Assembly (NCBI GenBank): GCA_017983675.1
Contig: JAGOAZ010000015.1
Location: 1 to 64,000, forward strand
DNA: 64,000 nucleotides
DNA from: Fluviicola sp.
Lineage (GTDB): Bacteria > Bacteroidota > Bacteroidia > Flavobacteriales_D > Crocinitomicaceae
Direction of reading: 5' to 3'
Part shown: piece after piece, positions 1-10,100 of the stretch
How positions within the stretch are numbered: position 1 is the stretch's first letter
Layout of the letters: each line of letters opens with the position of its first letter
Translations under genes and position numbers: made by a program
The notes under the pieces: generated by a model
The model's database searches: none
The model's input: only the letters and a program-made list of their open reading frames with translations
Told to the model about the DNA's origin: nothing

Positions 1-120
1 ACGATAACAGATGAATTTATTATGTTTGTACAACAAAAATTAAATGACAGACCTAGAAAACGATTTGGGTTCAAGTCACCTAATATGATGTTTAACCAAG
101 AAATTGCATTTATCAGTTGA
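1..120 (+). CDS. IS30-family transposase, C-terminal fragment (cut by window edge)
   Basis: Frame 1 is open from the first base to a TGA at 118-120 and gives about 39 residues containing NDRPRKRFGFKSPNMMF. The LN-RPRK-R-G-K-P--F pattern is the hallmark C-terminus of IS30-family transposases, just after the last catalytic Glu. The stretch around 104-127, overlapping the stop codon, could be the terminal inverted repeat of the element, but the other end lies outside the window and cannot be compared. The rest of the element must lie upstream. Confidence 0.75.
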   Translation, partial: TITDEFIMFVQQKLNDRPRKRFGFKSPNMMFNQEIAFIS

Positions 121-211
121 ATCTGCCTATTACGTTTTTCACTCATTATTTCTTCTTTGCTATTTATCGCTAAATTAGCGAACAAATCAGTTTATTAGCT
201 GTTTATATTTT

Positions 212-1126
212 ATGGAAAATAACACCATCATTGAGGTCAGCCACTTGGCGAAAAATTTCAGGACATTTGAGGCGGTAAAAGATGTTTCTTTCACTGTCAA
301 CAAAGGCGATGTTTTCGGATTTTTAGGTCCAAACGGTGCAGGAAAAAGTACAACCATTCGCTGCTTGCTTTCCTTGATTCAACCCGATCGTGGATCGATC
401 AAACTTTTTGGAAAAACACTGGAGCAAGATCGTTCAAGCATCTTACGGAATATCGGAAGCATTATTGAAAAACCGGATTTTTACAAGTACTTGTCCGCGC
501 AAAAAAACTTGGAAATTTTCGCACGCATTTCTGGAGCGCAAGTAAGTAGCAAGGAAATCGCTGAAATGCTCGATTTTGTTGGATTGGGCAACCGAGCAAA
601 ACACAAGGTCAAAGGATTTTCGCACGGAATGAAACAACGATTGGGTATTGCGCAAACCTTGTTACACAAGCCCGACCTCATCATTTTAGATGAACCAACT
701 ACGGGACTTGACCCGCAAGGAATCATTGAAATTCGGAATTTGATTTTGCGGTTGAAAAACGAACAAAACAAAACGATTTTATTGTCGTCGCATCAATTAT
801 CGGAGATTGAGTTAATCGCGAATAGAATGGTTATCATCAATCAAGGGCGATCGATTGTCGAAGGAGAAGTTGCGGCTTTGTTGAATAGCGACGAAACGGT
901 TGTGCGGATTGAAATCGATGAAGCGGAATCGGCGCTCAAATTGGTAGCTGAATCGATGAACGATGTGCATGTAATTCAATCGGGGCCGAATGAACTGGAA
1001 GTAACCTTATCAAAACAACGTGTTCCCGAATTGACCAGATCATTAGTAGCAAGCGGTTGTGCCATTCACGCTATCGAACCGAAACGAAAATTAGAAGATT
1101 ATTTCATCAAAACAATTCAAGCATAA
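212..1126 (+). CDS. ABC transporter ATP-binding protein
   Basis: 304-aa ATPase subunit of an ABC-2 type exporter. Walker A GPNGAGKS is at residues 39-46, the signature region reads SHGMKQRLGIAQ near 140, Walker B is LIILDEPTTGLDP and the H-loop is LLSSHQ. The C-terminal ~85 residues form the accessory domain usual in drug, bacitracin or Gld-like exporters. Its TAA stop overlaps the next start by one base (TAATG), so translation with the permease is coupled. The substrate cannot be told. It would energise the integral permease encoded immediately downstream. Confidence 0.93.
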   Translation: MENNTIIEVSHLAKNFRTFEAVKDVSFTVNKGDVFGFLGPNGAGKSTTIRCLLSLIQPDRGSIKLFGKTLEQDRSSILRNIGSIIEKPDFYKYLSAQKNLEIFARISGAQVSSKEIAEMLDFVGLGNRAKHKVKGFSHGMKQRLGIAQTLLHKPDLIILDEPTTGLDPQGIIEIRNLILRLKNEQNKTILLSSHQLSEIELIANRMVIINQGRSIVEGEVAALLNSDETVVRIEIDEAESALKLVAESMNDVHVIQSGPNELEVTLSKQRVPELTRSLVASGCAIHAIEPKRKLEDYFIKTIQA

Positions 1127-1968
1127 TGTTGCTCAAAAACACCTATAACGAATTTATAAAAATCGTTTCAAAGCCAAGAAGTTACTTGGGATTTGGTGCC
1201 TTAACCTTGTTAATTGGCATCATCATTTTTGCCATGAAAGCGGACGGCGAATCGATCGTTTCATTTGTTACTGCAAGCTTCGAACAAACATTGTCGTTCA
1301 ATGGAAAGTTGGTCAATGGTAACTTGATTGCTTTCATCATCTTACAAATGCTGGTGGTGCATATCCCCTTGCTTGTTGCATTGGTTACTGGTGATTTAAT
1401 CGCTGGGGAAGCTGCAATGGGAACCATTCGGATGTTGGCGACAAAACCGATTTCTCGCACGCAAATTGTGCTTTCGAAATTCATTGCGGGCGCTTTGTAC
1501 ACCTTGTTATTGACTATGTGGCTCGGATTTTTATCATTAGTCGTTTCGCACTTAGTATTTGGAGCAGGAGATTTGATTGTTTTGAACAGTGATGGTTTGG
1601 TCATTCTTCCGGAAGCAGATATTTTGTGGCGCTTTGGTTTGGGATTTTGTGTTGCTTTTTTGTCCTTGTTGACTGTTGCAACACTTTCCATCTGTCTTTC
1701 TGCATTTGCTGAAAACTCCATCGGACCAATTGTTTCAACGATGGCCATTATAATTCTTTTCACCATCATTGGGAGTTTGGATGTAACCGTTTTTGACAAC
1801 ATCAAACCCTATTTATTCACCACCCACATGGCTTCGTGGCGTAGTTTCTTTGAACAACCTGTCCCTTACGATTCCATCATCCAATCCATTGTTGTGTTGC
1901 TGGTTCACATTTTCGTTTTAATTGGCATTACCTTGTATAAATTCAATAAAAAAGACATCACATCCTAA
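1126..1968 (+). CDS. ABC-2 family transporter permease
   Basis: 280-aa integral membrane protein. I chose the ATG at 1126, which overlaps the ATPase stop as TAATG; a longer reading from 1057 lies inside the ATPase gene and is unlikely. About six hydrophobic segments are visible, with a large loop after the first one. The motif GEAAMGTIRMLATKPISRTQ near residues 90-115 is typical of ABC-2 permeases (GE...GT...LL..P.SR). It forms the channel of the exporter powered by the 212-1126 ATPase. The following gene starts with the same one-base overlap. Confidence 0.88.
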   Translation: MLLKNTYNEFIKIVSKPRSYLGFGALTLLIGIIIFAMKADGESIVSFVTASFEQTLSFNGKLVNGNLIAFIILQMLVVHIPLLVALVTGDLIAGEAAMGTIRMLATKPISRTQIVLSKFIAGALYTLLLTMWLGFLSLVVSHLVFGAGDLIVLNSDGLVILPEADILWRFGLGFCVAFLSLLTVATLSICLSAFAENSIGPIVSTMAIIILFTIIGSLDVTVFDNIKPYLFTTHMASWRSFFEQPVPYDSIIQSIVVLLVHIFVLIGITLYKFNKKDITS

Positions 1969-2669
1969 TGAGAAATTCAATCATTGCTGCGTTTTTACTC
2001 AGCTCAACAATCGTTTTCGGGCAAACAGCCTCCGATGTACTTTCGAAATTAACTGCGAAATTCAATGCTGTCAAAGATTATACGGTCAATGCGCACATTT
2101 CAGCTGACATTCCGATGATCAACATCATGCCTTCGAACGTGAAGATTTACTTCAAGCAAAAGGACAAATTCAAAATTGAATCGAAAGGTATTGTCATTGT
2201 GCCAAAACAAGGTTTTACAGAGTTGAACGATTTCATTGCGAACAAGTCAAGTTATACTGCTGTTTTTGGCGAAAATTTAGTTGTTAACGGAGTCAAAACG
2301 CGCTTGATCAACATTATTCCCAACGAAGGTTCGGGTGACATTATCTTAGCGAAGATTTGGGTGGACGAAGTGAACATGGTCATGATGCGTTCGCAAATTA
2401 CGACGCAGAGCAACGGAACAGTGAAAGTCGATTATACGTATGGCGACCAAATGAGTAAAGGTTTGCCAAGCGTAATGAAATTCGAAATCGATGTGAAGAA
2501 ATTCAAGATTCCAAAAAGCGTCGCGGCGGACATCAACAAAACAGCGAGCGATAAAAAGAAAGCCAAAGACCGTCAACGTAAAACGGGAACAGTAACTATT
2601 ACCTTGAGTAATTACAAAGTCAATACAGGTTTGGCGGATAGTATTTTCGAGAAGAAGAAGAAGAGTTAG
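1968..2669 (+). CDS. LolA-like outer-membrane lipoprotein-sorting family protein
   Basis: 233 aa with a clear N-terminal signal peptide (hydrophobic to FGQ near residue 19). The body is rich in short beta strands with charged edges, and the start TASDVLSKLTAKFNAVKDYTVN matches the LolA/LolB-like fold family, whose members carry hydrophobic ligands across the periplasm. The C-terminus is strongly basic (EKKKKS) and encoded by a GAA/AAG run. It is third in the operon after the ABC exporter, coupled by TAATG, so it may hand over or accept the exported molecule. The family call is by pattern only. Confidence 0.6.
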   Translation: MRNSIIAAFLLSSTIVFGQTASDVLSKLTAKFNAVKDYTVNAHISADIPMINIMPSNVKIYFKQKDKFKIESKGIVIVPKQGFTELNDFIANKSSYTAVFGENLVVNGVKTRLINIIPNEGSGDIILAKIWVDEVNMVMMRSQITTQSNGTVKVDYTYGDQMSKGLPSVMKFEIDVKKFKIPKSVAADINKTASDKKKAKDRQRKTGTVTITLSNYKVNTGLADSIFEKKKKS

Positions 2670-2689
2670 TTAGTTGGTTAGTATAATGC

Positions 2690-2726
2690 AAAAAAGGCTG
2701 AATCATTTTATGAATCAGCCTTTTTT
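2690..2726. terminator. Bidirectional intrinsic terminator
   Basis: An A-run, then GGCTGAATCA, loop TTTTA, then TGAATCAGCC and a T-run. The stem is 10 bp with one A-A mismatch. It sits between the convergent ABC operon and the 2745 outer-membrane gene and can serve both strands. Confidence 0.85.
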
Positions 2727-2744
2727 GATGATTGATGATAGGTT

Positions 2745-3386
2745 TTAGATTCTAAATCCGATGGTCAATTGTAGCAATTGATTTTTGTAACGAGGTGTCG
2801 TTGAAACACCGTTTTTATTGTTGTTTTGAAAATCCCAACCAGCACGTGCAGAAACAACAAATGCTTTCACTGTCACATCAGCTCCGACGGTAAATCCAAG
2901 AATGTTATTCCGCACATCTTCATTTGCAAAAGCTTCTTCTTGTTCCGAACTATTCGAAGCAAAGGTGTAGACATTTTTCTCTTTCAACAAGTAAGAAAAC
3001 TGAGGACCAGCAAGCAAAGTGAAATACGGAATTGGTTTGAATTGAAAAAGCAAAGGCACATCAATGTACGAAGTTGTTCGGGTGAACGAGTAAGGGAAAC
3101 CCAATAATGAACCTTCACCTTTGAAACCTTTCTGCGAAAACAACACTTCTGGTTGCACACCAAAGTATTTTCCAATTGGCACTGCTAAGAAAACGCCACC
3201 AACAGCAACTAATTTAGGATCAGCAACAAAATCTGAACCTTGTTCGTCCCAAACATTTGACACATTCATTCCTGCTTTTATTCCGAAGACCAACTGATCG
3301 CGTTTGTCAGCTGCTTTGTCTTGTGCTGTAATTGTCCCGATGGTCAAGCACAAAATAGCACCAAGTAATTGTTTGTTTGTTATCAT
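2745..3386 (-). CDS. PorT-family-like outer membrane beta-barrel protein
   Basis: 213 aa. A signal peptide ends at ITAQ near residue 22. The mature part alternates hydrophobic and polar residues in strands ending in aromatic residues, opens with FGIKAGMNVSN, and ends with LLQLTIGFRI, a beta-barrel C-terminus. GVQPEVLFSQKGFKGEG is typical of the Bacteroidota OMP_b-brl_2 family. It is probably a small outer-membrane barrel of about eight strands; the role is unknown. It lies at the end of a minus-strand run after the lmo0937 gene. Confidence 0.75.
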   Translation of the reverse strand: MITNKQLLGAILCLTIGTITAQDKAADKRDQLVFGIKAGMNVSNVWDEQGSDFVADPKLVAVGGVFLAVPIGKYFGVQPEVLFSQKGFKGEGSLLGFPYSFTRTTSYIDVPLLFQFKPIPYFTLLAGPQFSYLLKEKNVYTFASNSSEQEEAFANEDVRNNILGFTVGADVTVKAFVVSARAGWDFQNNNKNGVSTTPRYKNQLLQLTIGFRI

Positions 3387-3410
3387 GATAATTAAATTTA
3401 AGGTGTTACA

Positions 3411-3584
3411 TCAGAATACATCGCCACGAATAACGCGGAGCAACACTGCTATAATAGCGATGATGAGTAAAATATGGATAATATCTCCTGCGTTGTAAAA
3501 GAAATAATTTACCGCCCAGACAATGACCAAAATGATTGCTGTTGTATACAACAACAGACCAAAAACATTAGTCCTTTTTCTCAT
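3411..3584 (-). CDS. lmo0937-family small membrane protein (DUF5670)
   Basis: A 57-aa reading frame with ATG at 3584 and TGA at 3411. It has two hydrophobic segments, the first around TAIILVIVWAVNYFF and the second around IIHILLIIAIIAVLLRVIR. The pattern W.V....N.G..IHILL.IA.I..L.R.IR matches the lmo0937 family. Its first 17 bases overlap the end of the upstream lipoprotein gene in another frame, so the two are surely co-transcribed. In Bacteroidota such genes often sit in stress-induced envelope clusters with small lipoproteins (known pattern); function unknown. Confidence 0.8.
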   Translation of the reverse strand: MRKRTNVFGLLLYTTAIILVIVWAVNYFFYNAGDIIHILLIIAIIAVLLRVIRGDVF

Positions 3585-4014
3585 CTTTCACGGTAAAATC
3601 TTTGATGTCAGTACCCAATTCACTCATGTCTTTATTGAATTCAGATTTGAACGATTCCCACTTCGTTCGGTTATCGAATTTGAAATCGTCTAATTTCATT
3701 TTCATGTCCGAATTTTGTTTGTACAACGCATCGATTTTCTCTTCGTATTCCGCTTTAGCAGTAGCTTTTTGATCTTTGATTCTCAATTTGAACGCTGCTA
3801 TGTTTTTTTCGTTCGACGCGATTTTTTCATCCGAAATTTTTCTATACGCTTCCATCTCTTTTTTATAAGTTTCTTTTTCTGCTGTTAATTCTTGGTTGGA
3901 CTCAACCACATTTTCTTCTGCTGCCTCAACTTTATCTGCTGATGACGAACAACTTACCAAAAGTGTTCCTGCTATTACAATTGAGGCAAAACTAATTTTC
4001 ATAGATTTTTCCAT
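3568..4014 (-). CDS. Small coiled-coil lipoprotein
   Basis: Start chosen at the ATG at 4014, with 4002 as an alternative; a frame open from 4056 would put 14 extra polar residues before the signal peptide. The N-terminus MEKSMK plus a hydrophobic stretch ends in the lipobox LVSC, so it is a lipoprotein. The rest, about 125 residues, is almost entirely Glu/Lys-rich helix with heptad spacing, a coiled coil. It overlaps the lmo0937 gene by 17 bp. It resembles the small envelope-stress lipoproteins of Bacteroidota. No enzymatic motif is seen. Confidence 0.72.
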   Translation of the reverse strand: MEKSMKISFASIVIAGTLLVSCSSSADKVEAAEENVVESNQELTAEKETYKKEMEAYRKISDEKIASNEKNIAAFKLRIKDQKATAKAEYEEKIDALYKQNSDMKMKLDDFKFDNRTKWESFKSEFNKDMSELGTDIKDFTVKDEKKD

Positions 4015-4134
4015 AACGATTTGTTTGTGTGTAACGGTATTGTTACTACGCAACAAAGATGAAACACAAACGCGTAAGGAAACTTACACAAATGCGCTAA
4101 AAAGTTGTAAAAAAAATGGTACGAAGAGAAACGG

Positions 4135-4884
4135 TTATTTTTGGAAGTGGAGAGACAAGGTATTGGTAATCATCATGATCTCGGAGAAGAAAACGTGTTC
4201 ACGTATCAATTCCTCTGTATTTAATTTGTTTTCTGTGAAGGTTAACTCGAACAATTTTTCTTCACCTGCTGCCATGAGGTAGATTTTATTGTTGAAATGT
4301 TTCAATTTGACAGAAGCAGGTAATAGCATTTTAGCTTGTTCTACAGCAGCATCACTCAGTAAATGATCGAATACCAAAACAATAATAACGCCATCGAAAT
4401 AGCGTTTGAAAAATGTGTTTGCATGCATTTCAGAAAGTCGAAAACGCACGTTATTGATTGTTCCAACGATAAGATCGTCGCCATAAACAAATGTTACCAA
4501 GCCTTTTTCTAATTGAAGTAATTTTACATCTGGACGGGGTAACGAACAATTGATGATAATCCGATAATCAGTATTGTATTTATCCAACTCCGACGAAAAA
4601 ATTTTATGTTTCACACCCCAAACAAACTTATTCATTTTGCGATCTTGAATGAATTTATGCAAAGGCATTAAAGCAAAAGGGACGATGATGGCAAGCATTA
4701 TTCCAAGATGCAAGGTCCACCATTCCAACCATGTGAATTTGAACTTGTATACTATTTGAACATCATCGAGCATCCAAGTCAAAAAACCGCCCAACAAAAG
4801 AACGATAAACGACAATTTCGCTACTTGCAACTTTGTTCTGTTAGAGACAATGTAATCTTCTATTTCTTTAGTTTTGGAGTGCAT
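4135..4884 (-). CDS. DUF3137-like membrane protein
   Basis: 249 aa with two transmembrane segments near residues 20-39 and 57-75, then a soluble domain. The stretch GDDLIVGTINNVRFRLSEMHA and the later NKIYLMAAGEEKLFEL with ELIREHVFFSEIMMI resemble DUF3137 proteins, which carry a KGxi--v-f-fSEvha motif. Function unknown. Its ATG overlaps the stop of the DrmB-like gene by one base (TAATG), so it would be translated with the defence operon. Its base composition looks like the chromosome rather than the AT-rich operon. It may be a host gene against which the island inserted, or a true last member. Confidence 0.6.
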   Translation of the reverse strand: MHSKTKEIEDYIVSNRTKLQVAKLSFIVLLLGGFLTWMLDDVQIVYKFKFTWLEWWTLHLGIMLAIIVPFALMPLHKFIQDRKMNKFVWGVKHKIFSSELDKYNTDYRIIINCSLPRPDVKLLQLEKGLVTFVYGDDLIVGTINNVRFRLSEMHANTFFKRYFDGVIIVLVFDHLLSDAAVEQAKMLLPASVKLKHFNNKIYLMAAGEEKLFELTFTENKLNTEELIREHVFFSEIMMITNTLSLHFQK

Positions 4885-7178
4885 TAAATTAAATTATTAA
4901 AATATCCAAAATCCTCGTCAACCAAAACTCGTCTATCTAAACCTAAATTCATTTCTTCGCAAGCTGTTTCTGCTACTAAAGAACAAGAAAAACAAGCAGA
5001 TAGATTCAAGTCAAAAATTCCTTGTCCATCAGATTCCCAACATAATGGATCAGAAGAACAGTTAACTGATCTTTCTAATCCTTTTTTAATGATCTCAAGC
5101 ACCTTTTCAGGTTCTCCTTGTGAAACTAAGCCCCCCATACTACCTTCTGAACCTTCCGCTGTGTAAATGAGTATACCTGACATTTCCTTTTCAGGGTTTG
5201 TAGAGATGTAAAGCCTTTCTTTTAAACTAGCTGTTGGATAGCCGCAAGAGAACTCTAGTTCTCTCATCATCATATGTGTGAATGAATGAATTAAAAAGTG
5301 CTTGTAATTATTGTTGAAAATTTTCATTTTGGAACTTAGTCCTTGACTATTAGGGTTCGGAACTTCCTTTAAATATTTTTCAAATCGATTGGCTAAAACA
5401 ACAACATTTTCTGAAATCCATTTATCAATATATTCATTAGAAAATTCAAAGAAAAGACCTTCTCCTAAAGACTCATTTGCAGGCAGGGTAAATAACTCTT
5501 TAGAATCAATTGAAAATATATTTTGACCACTCGAAGATTCTTGCACTTCGCCATTTACTACAATTCTTTCTTTAGGTTTTACTCTTGTGAAATCCAATTG
5601 AACATTTGTTACTTTTAATTCTTCAACCTGCTGAATTTTTTTAAAAAGATTAATTAGTTCGTTTGGTAGTTGAATGTCATTAAATCGCAATCCTTTGTTT
5701 ATCTCAATATCAGGCAATGTTGAATGATTTGAAAAACATCTGTATTCTTGCCATCTGTATTCTTCGTGCTTGTCACTAATTTCAACAGTATTTGCAATGT
5801 TTAAAAATTCTGATTCTAATTTGATTTTAAAGGCACCTTCGTTTTCAGGATTAATATCGTTGTCAATCAAAAAGTCATTGAAATCAAATTTTGAACTCCA
5901 GTATTCTACCCTATTTATTGCTGTTCGTTCAAAATATTTACTATATTTTTTCTCTAGAATGTTTAGAGCCTCAATTAGCACTTTAGGTTTATTCTCTGCT
6001 AAGTGCATTGGAATAAATAGACTTGAAAATCCATTTGCATAGTAAACGTTATTAGCGGTTACCAATGCAATTCTCATTTTTTCACGACCATTTTTACTTT
6101 CGTTTCTAATGAAGCAATTTTCATATGGAGTAATTGAAGGATTCTCAATATCTATTTCCCAAGGTTTTTGACCAATGCAATATGGTTCTAAACTATTGAT
6201 ACCCTCAAGATTAATTTTAGGTTTGTCTTTGTCTAAGCTAGACCCTAAACCACAGCTATTGCATTCAATGTAGATGCTTCCATATCCTTCAGATTTTGTT
6301 TTACTTTCTGTCCATTTAAGTTTTGGATTACTACAACAAGGGCCAACCATTTCATTTGACAAAAGATTTTCTCCTTTATCTTCATCGGGACGAAGTCTAA
6401 GATACTTTTCTGTTTTCCACCTTAAATAATTAGCCCAAGGAATATCTGATAGGTGACCATTCGGACAAATCAAAATAAGGTTCGTCTGTTCAAGAGTTTT
6501 GTATTCTCTAATTTTTATAGGATTGCCATCTTCATTTTTTGAATTCAATTCTCGGATAAATTTCCTTGCATCTCTTGGCGGAACAAAATTGCTTAACTTT
6601 AAAGTATCAGGAAATCTATTACACTCAGCACTCCAAAGGTTTTGCCACTCATTTATTTTCTTCAGTTCTCCTATGTCATTTTTAAACCATTTAGGAAAGT
6701 GTGATCCCTGAATTTGGTAATTAGAATAAACACCAATGTAATTCTCTCCAGCATTATTTAATGCCACTGCAATTGGATGAGAGGGTAAAGTTTGATTATT
6801 AACTTTTTTAGTCCATTTTGGTGTATTAAAGTTTTCATCTAAAGCCATATGTGGTATGCCAACAAGGCAAACTAATTTATCAAGATTTTTTTCCGATTTA
6901 ATGAAATCAATAAATCTTTGATCTTTGATAAAAGCCAACCCACGGTTTAAGATTTCTTTTTCACTTAATTCAAATACTTTCCTATCGTCAGTATTACTTG
7001 ATCTGATTAACTCAATTCTAGAATTTATCCATTTAATAAATTTCCATTTATTAATGTCTGATATCAAAACATACGAACCAAGTTTGGTTGTGATAATTGA
7101 ACCAACTCCTGCTGTTGAAGAAAGTAGTTTGTATTTTCCAACTCCTTGGTTATATTGATTTTGCTTTAATACCTTCAT
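4884..7178 (-). CDS. drmB: DrmB-like protein (DUF1998), DISARM component
   Basis: 764 aa. The C-terminus has the DUF1998 pattern: a His/Met-rich HSFTHMMMRELEFSCGYP, then YTAEGSEGSMGGL, then cysteines C707, C713, C729, C732 and C740 that probably bind a metal. A second putative zinc knuckle lies at C281/C282 and C306/C309. In DISARM, DrmB forms a complex with the DrmA helicase and engages incoming DNA (family knowledge). It follows the helicase gene with a one-base gap and is itself coupled to the DUF3137 gene by TAATG. Length and gene order fit DrmB. It lacks helicase motifs of its own. Confidence 0.85.
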   Translation of the reverse strand: MKVLKQNQYNQGVGKYKLLSSTAGVGSIITTKLGSYVLISDINKWKFIKWINSRIELIRSSNTDDRKVFELSEKEILNRGLAFIKDQRFIDFIKSEKNLDKLVCLVGIPHMALDENFNTPKWTKKVNNQTLPSHPIAVALNNAGENYIGVYSNYQIQGSHFPKWFKNDIGELKKINEWQNLWSAECNRFPDTLKLSNFVPPRDARKFIRELNSKNEDGNPIKIREYKTLEQTNLILICPNGHLSDIPWANYLRWKTEKYLRLRPDEDKGENLLSNEMVGPCCSNPKLKWTESKTKSEGYGSIYIECNSCGLGSSLDKDKPKINLEGINSLEPYCIGQKPWEIDIENPSITPYENCFIRNESKNGREKMRIALVTANNVYYANGFSSLFIPMHLAENKPKVLIEALNILEKKYSKYFERTAINRVEYWSSKFDFNDFLIDNDINPENEGAFKIKLESEFLNIANTVEISDKHEEYRWQEYRCFSNHSTLPDIEINKGLRFNDIQLPNELINLFKKIQQVEELKVTNVQLDFTRVKPKERIVVNGEVQESSSGQNIFSIDSKELFTLPANESLGEGLFFEFSNEYIDKWISENVVVLANRFEKYLKEVPNPNSQGLSSKMKIFNNNYKHFLIHSFTHMMMRELEFSCGYPTASLKERLYISTNPEKEMSGILIYTAEGSEGSMGGLVSQGEPEKVLEIIKKGLERSVNCSSDPLCWESDGQGIFDLNLSACFSCSLVAETACEEMNLGLDRRVLVDEDFGYFNNLI

Positions 7179-7179
7179 C

Positions 7180-10100
7180 TTAAATTGAATTTATTTTGAT
7201 TGCTGCTTCTGGTTCAATTACCCTCAACGACATTGGAACTTGCCATTTATCGCTATGAATATTGTCCTCATATTCCTCAATATCAACATACAGTTGTTCT
7301 TGTTTTCTTGTCATATTAGGGCTGTTTTTCTTGTTGTTGAATACCAGGTCAGTATTAGTGTCAAGTTCATTGCCCAGATTCTTCCAATCGTCAAAAGCAA
7401 TTTGAATCCAATCTTTAATTTGTTTGACATTATCTGGCTTTAATAAATTTAAAATTGCACCTGAAAACTTATGAGCCATTTTTTCTTTTCGCTTATCAAA
7501 GTAATTTGTTAGTTCAGTAATTATTGTTTCGATTTCAATTTCAGAAATAGTTGAAATCTCACTTGCCGAAAGCCTTTCCGTAAATCTTGTAGTGTGTCTA
7601 ATCATTGTTGCTAAATACAATCCCATATACCTTTCCACAGCTTTTTGTGTAAATGGTGTTATAGAAATTGGTTCAACATAGCTATACATTTTTTCGTGGA
7701 ACTCAATGAATTTTTCAAAGTGAGAAATATCTCTTGCCCTGAATGGATGATGAACCGTTAAAACAAGACCATAATCATTTCTTGCTACACGACTACTTGC
7801 CTGAATATATTCAGCAGTATTTCTTGGCATAGAGTTCATAATAATAGTATTGAATCTTGATACGTCAATTCCAACTGAAATCATATTTGTTGCAACAACG
7901 AATTCTGGAGGAACTTTACCTCTAATCAATTCATTATTTTCATTGCTTGCGAAACGTTTTTTAGCATTCCATTTAGTCTCAACACTTTTTAATTCATTTT
8001 TAACTTCTTCACCTGAAAGTCTTCCAGTTAATTCAGACTCTTGTATTGGGCCATAAGTGTAAATAGAATGCATTAATTTTTGAGGCCTTACAACTCTTGC
8101 AAACACTCTTCTTAATTCCTTCAAAATATATGATTGAACTTGAGATTGAGTTTTCCCAACTTCTTTAAGACTGTTGAAATAGGATATTGTGGTGTGATAA
8201 TAATCCATTGCCTTTTCGAAATTTTGGTATGAATTAAATTCAATCGGATGCTTTTCTCCCAACTCTTTCAATTCAAAAATGGCTCTGTGAGTCATTATGA
8301 TTGCAGCCAATCTCATCTGCATCCATATCTGTGTCCTTCCCGTTGGTAAAACACCAATGTATTTTCTTTTAGAAAGATATTCGGGTGTTTTGTCATCGAT
8401 ACTTTTAAACTTTCTTCGATAAAATGCAAAGAATGAATCATCGCACTCAACCCCTGGCTTTGGGAATAGATTTACTTTTCTATCAAAAAGTGCTGCAATT
8501 TGCAATTGCGTATTTCTTGTCGTAGCTGTTGATGAAATAATTTTAGGTCTTGTTCCATCTTCTCTTGTACATAGTTGATCTACAGCAGATTCAAATAATG
8601 CTACTGCTGAACCAAGAGGCCCCAAAAGTAAGTGTAGTTCATCTTGTATAATTAAATCAGGAGGTAAATAACCATCCCTCGGTTTTCCATTTTCCCAGTT
8701 TCCTTTTCCAAATATTCGTCTTGAATCAGCATTTCTCCCATTATTTTGACCATTAACTTTATGAGCTAACTGAGCAAATTTATCAACTGTTCCAAAAAGT
8801 AGTGCTGGTGGATGTTGATAAATGGTTTCGTCAGACAAGCAAACAGGAATAGGACCTTGATCTTTTCTTTTTCGAGTAATGCGACCAAGACCGAAAGAGA
8901 ACGAACACTTTTGATTTGTGCACTTTAAGTGTACTCTGTTTTGATTATACACAGAAGAAGTTGTTTCAGTATCTTCTATTGTTTCACCTTTTATCTCTGA
9001 ATTACACCAAGGGCAACTACTAAATGGAATTCTGTTTTCTTTTTTTAGGTTTAGTTTTTGTTCGAATTCATAGATCAAATCAATATTTGAATTCGGTATT
9101 GAATTTTTACCAACCCATAAACCAATATTGATTGGTTCATCACCTAATTCATAATCGCCCCATCTTCTGATTAATTCTAAAGCCATTATTACTAAACTTG
9201 CCCTTTGAAACTGTTGCATAGTAAGTAAACGAAGTGTATACCTCATAATGGCAGCTGTTCCGCCTCCTTTTTCTTTGAAATCCTTTCTTCGATTAATAAT
9301 AGTAAGAGCAATTAAACCAAGATAAGCTTCAGTTTTTCCTCCTCCCGTTGGAAACCAAACTAAATCGACCCAATTGTTTCTTTTATCCCAATTTTCATCT
9401 TCACTCGCTTTAAATATTCCATCTAAATTTAGAAGAATAAAGGCAAGCTGAAATGCTCTCCATCCCGCAGACTCTGTTTTTGAAAATAGTTTATCGTCTG
9501 CAATTATTTTATAAAAATTAAAATCAAAATAGCTAAATGAATCATCATTCATAAATGAGTTTACTTCACCTAGTTTCGCCTTTACAGAATGCCATAATTG
9601 CATAAACATTGATGCATTCATTAAACGAAAAGAATCAAGATTTTCCTTATTGCTTTTTCCTGAAAGAAAATTAGCAATATTCTTTTTCATTCTTAGATAA
9701 TCATCTTCGCACTTATCTAGCTCTTGTTTCGCAATCCCTGAATAACTATCCTGATATTTTTCGTCTTTCCTTTTAAGTTCAATCCAGATACCGTAGGAAT
9801 CGACAAATTCGTTTAGTCCGATTATAATGTCGTCATTCGATGCGTCTGAAAAAACTGATAGCCATTTAAATTCCTGAGATTTTGAATTTTCTAAAAACAA
9901 TGGAGAAACAAAGCCTTCTTTTTCATTTGATACGGCATCCTTACTTTTATCTCTTGGAATTGGTTCAATATCTGGGGTTTCACAAAAAGGAATATATTCG
10001 GTTTCTACAATTTTTGTTTCATTGGTATGATTCCACTTTACAGAACAACCGTGGCCAATAGCATAGTCTTTGAATTGATCATAAATAAATGACGTTGTTG

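Noticed and set aside
1182..1805. A 207-codon minus-strand frame opposite the ABC permease
   Set aside because: It lies wholly antisense to the permease, gives a low-complexity basic translation and has no promoter or partner.
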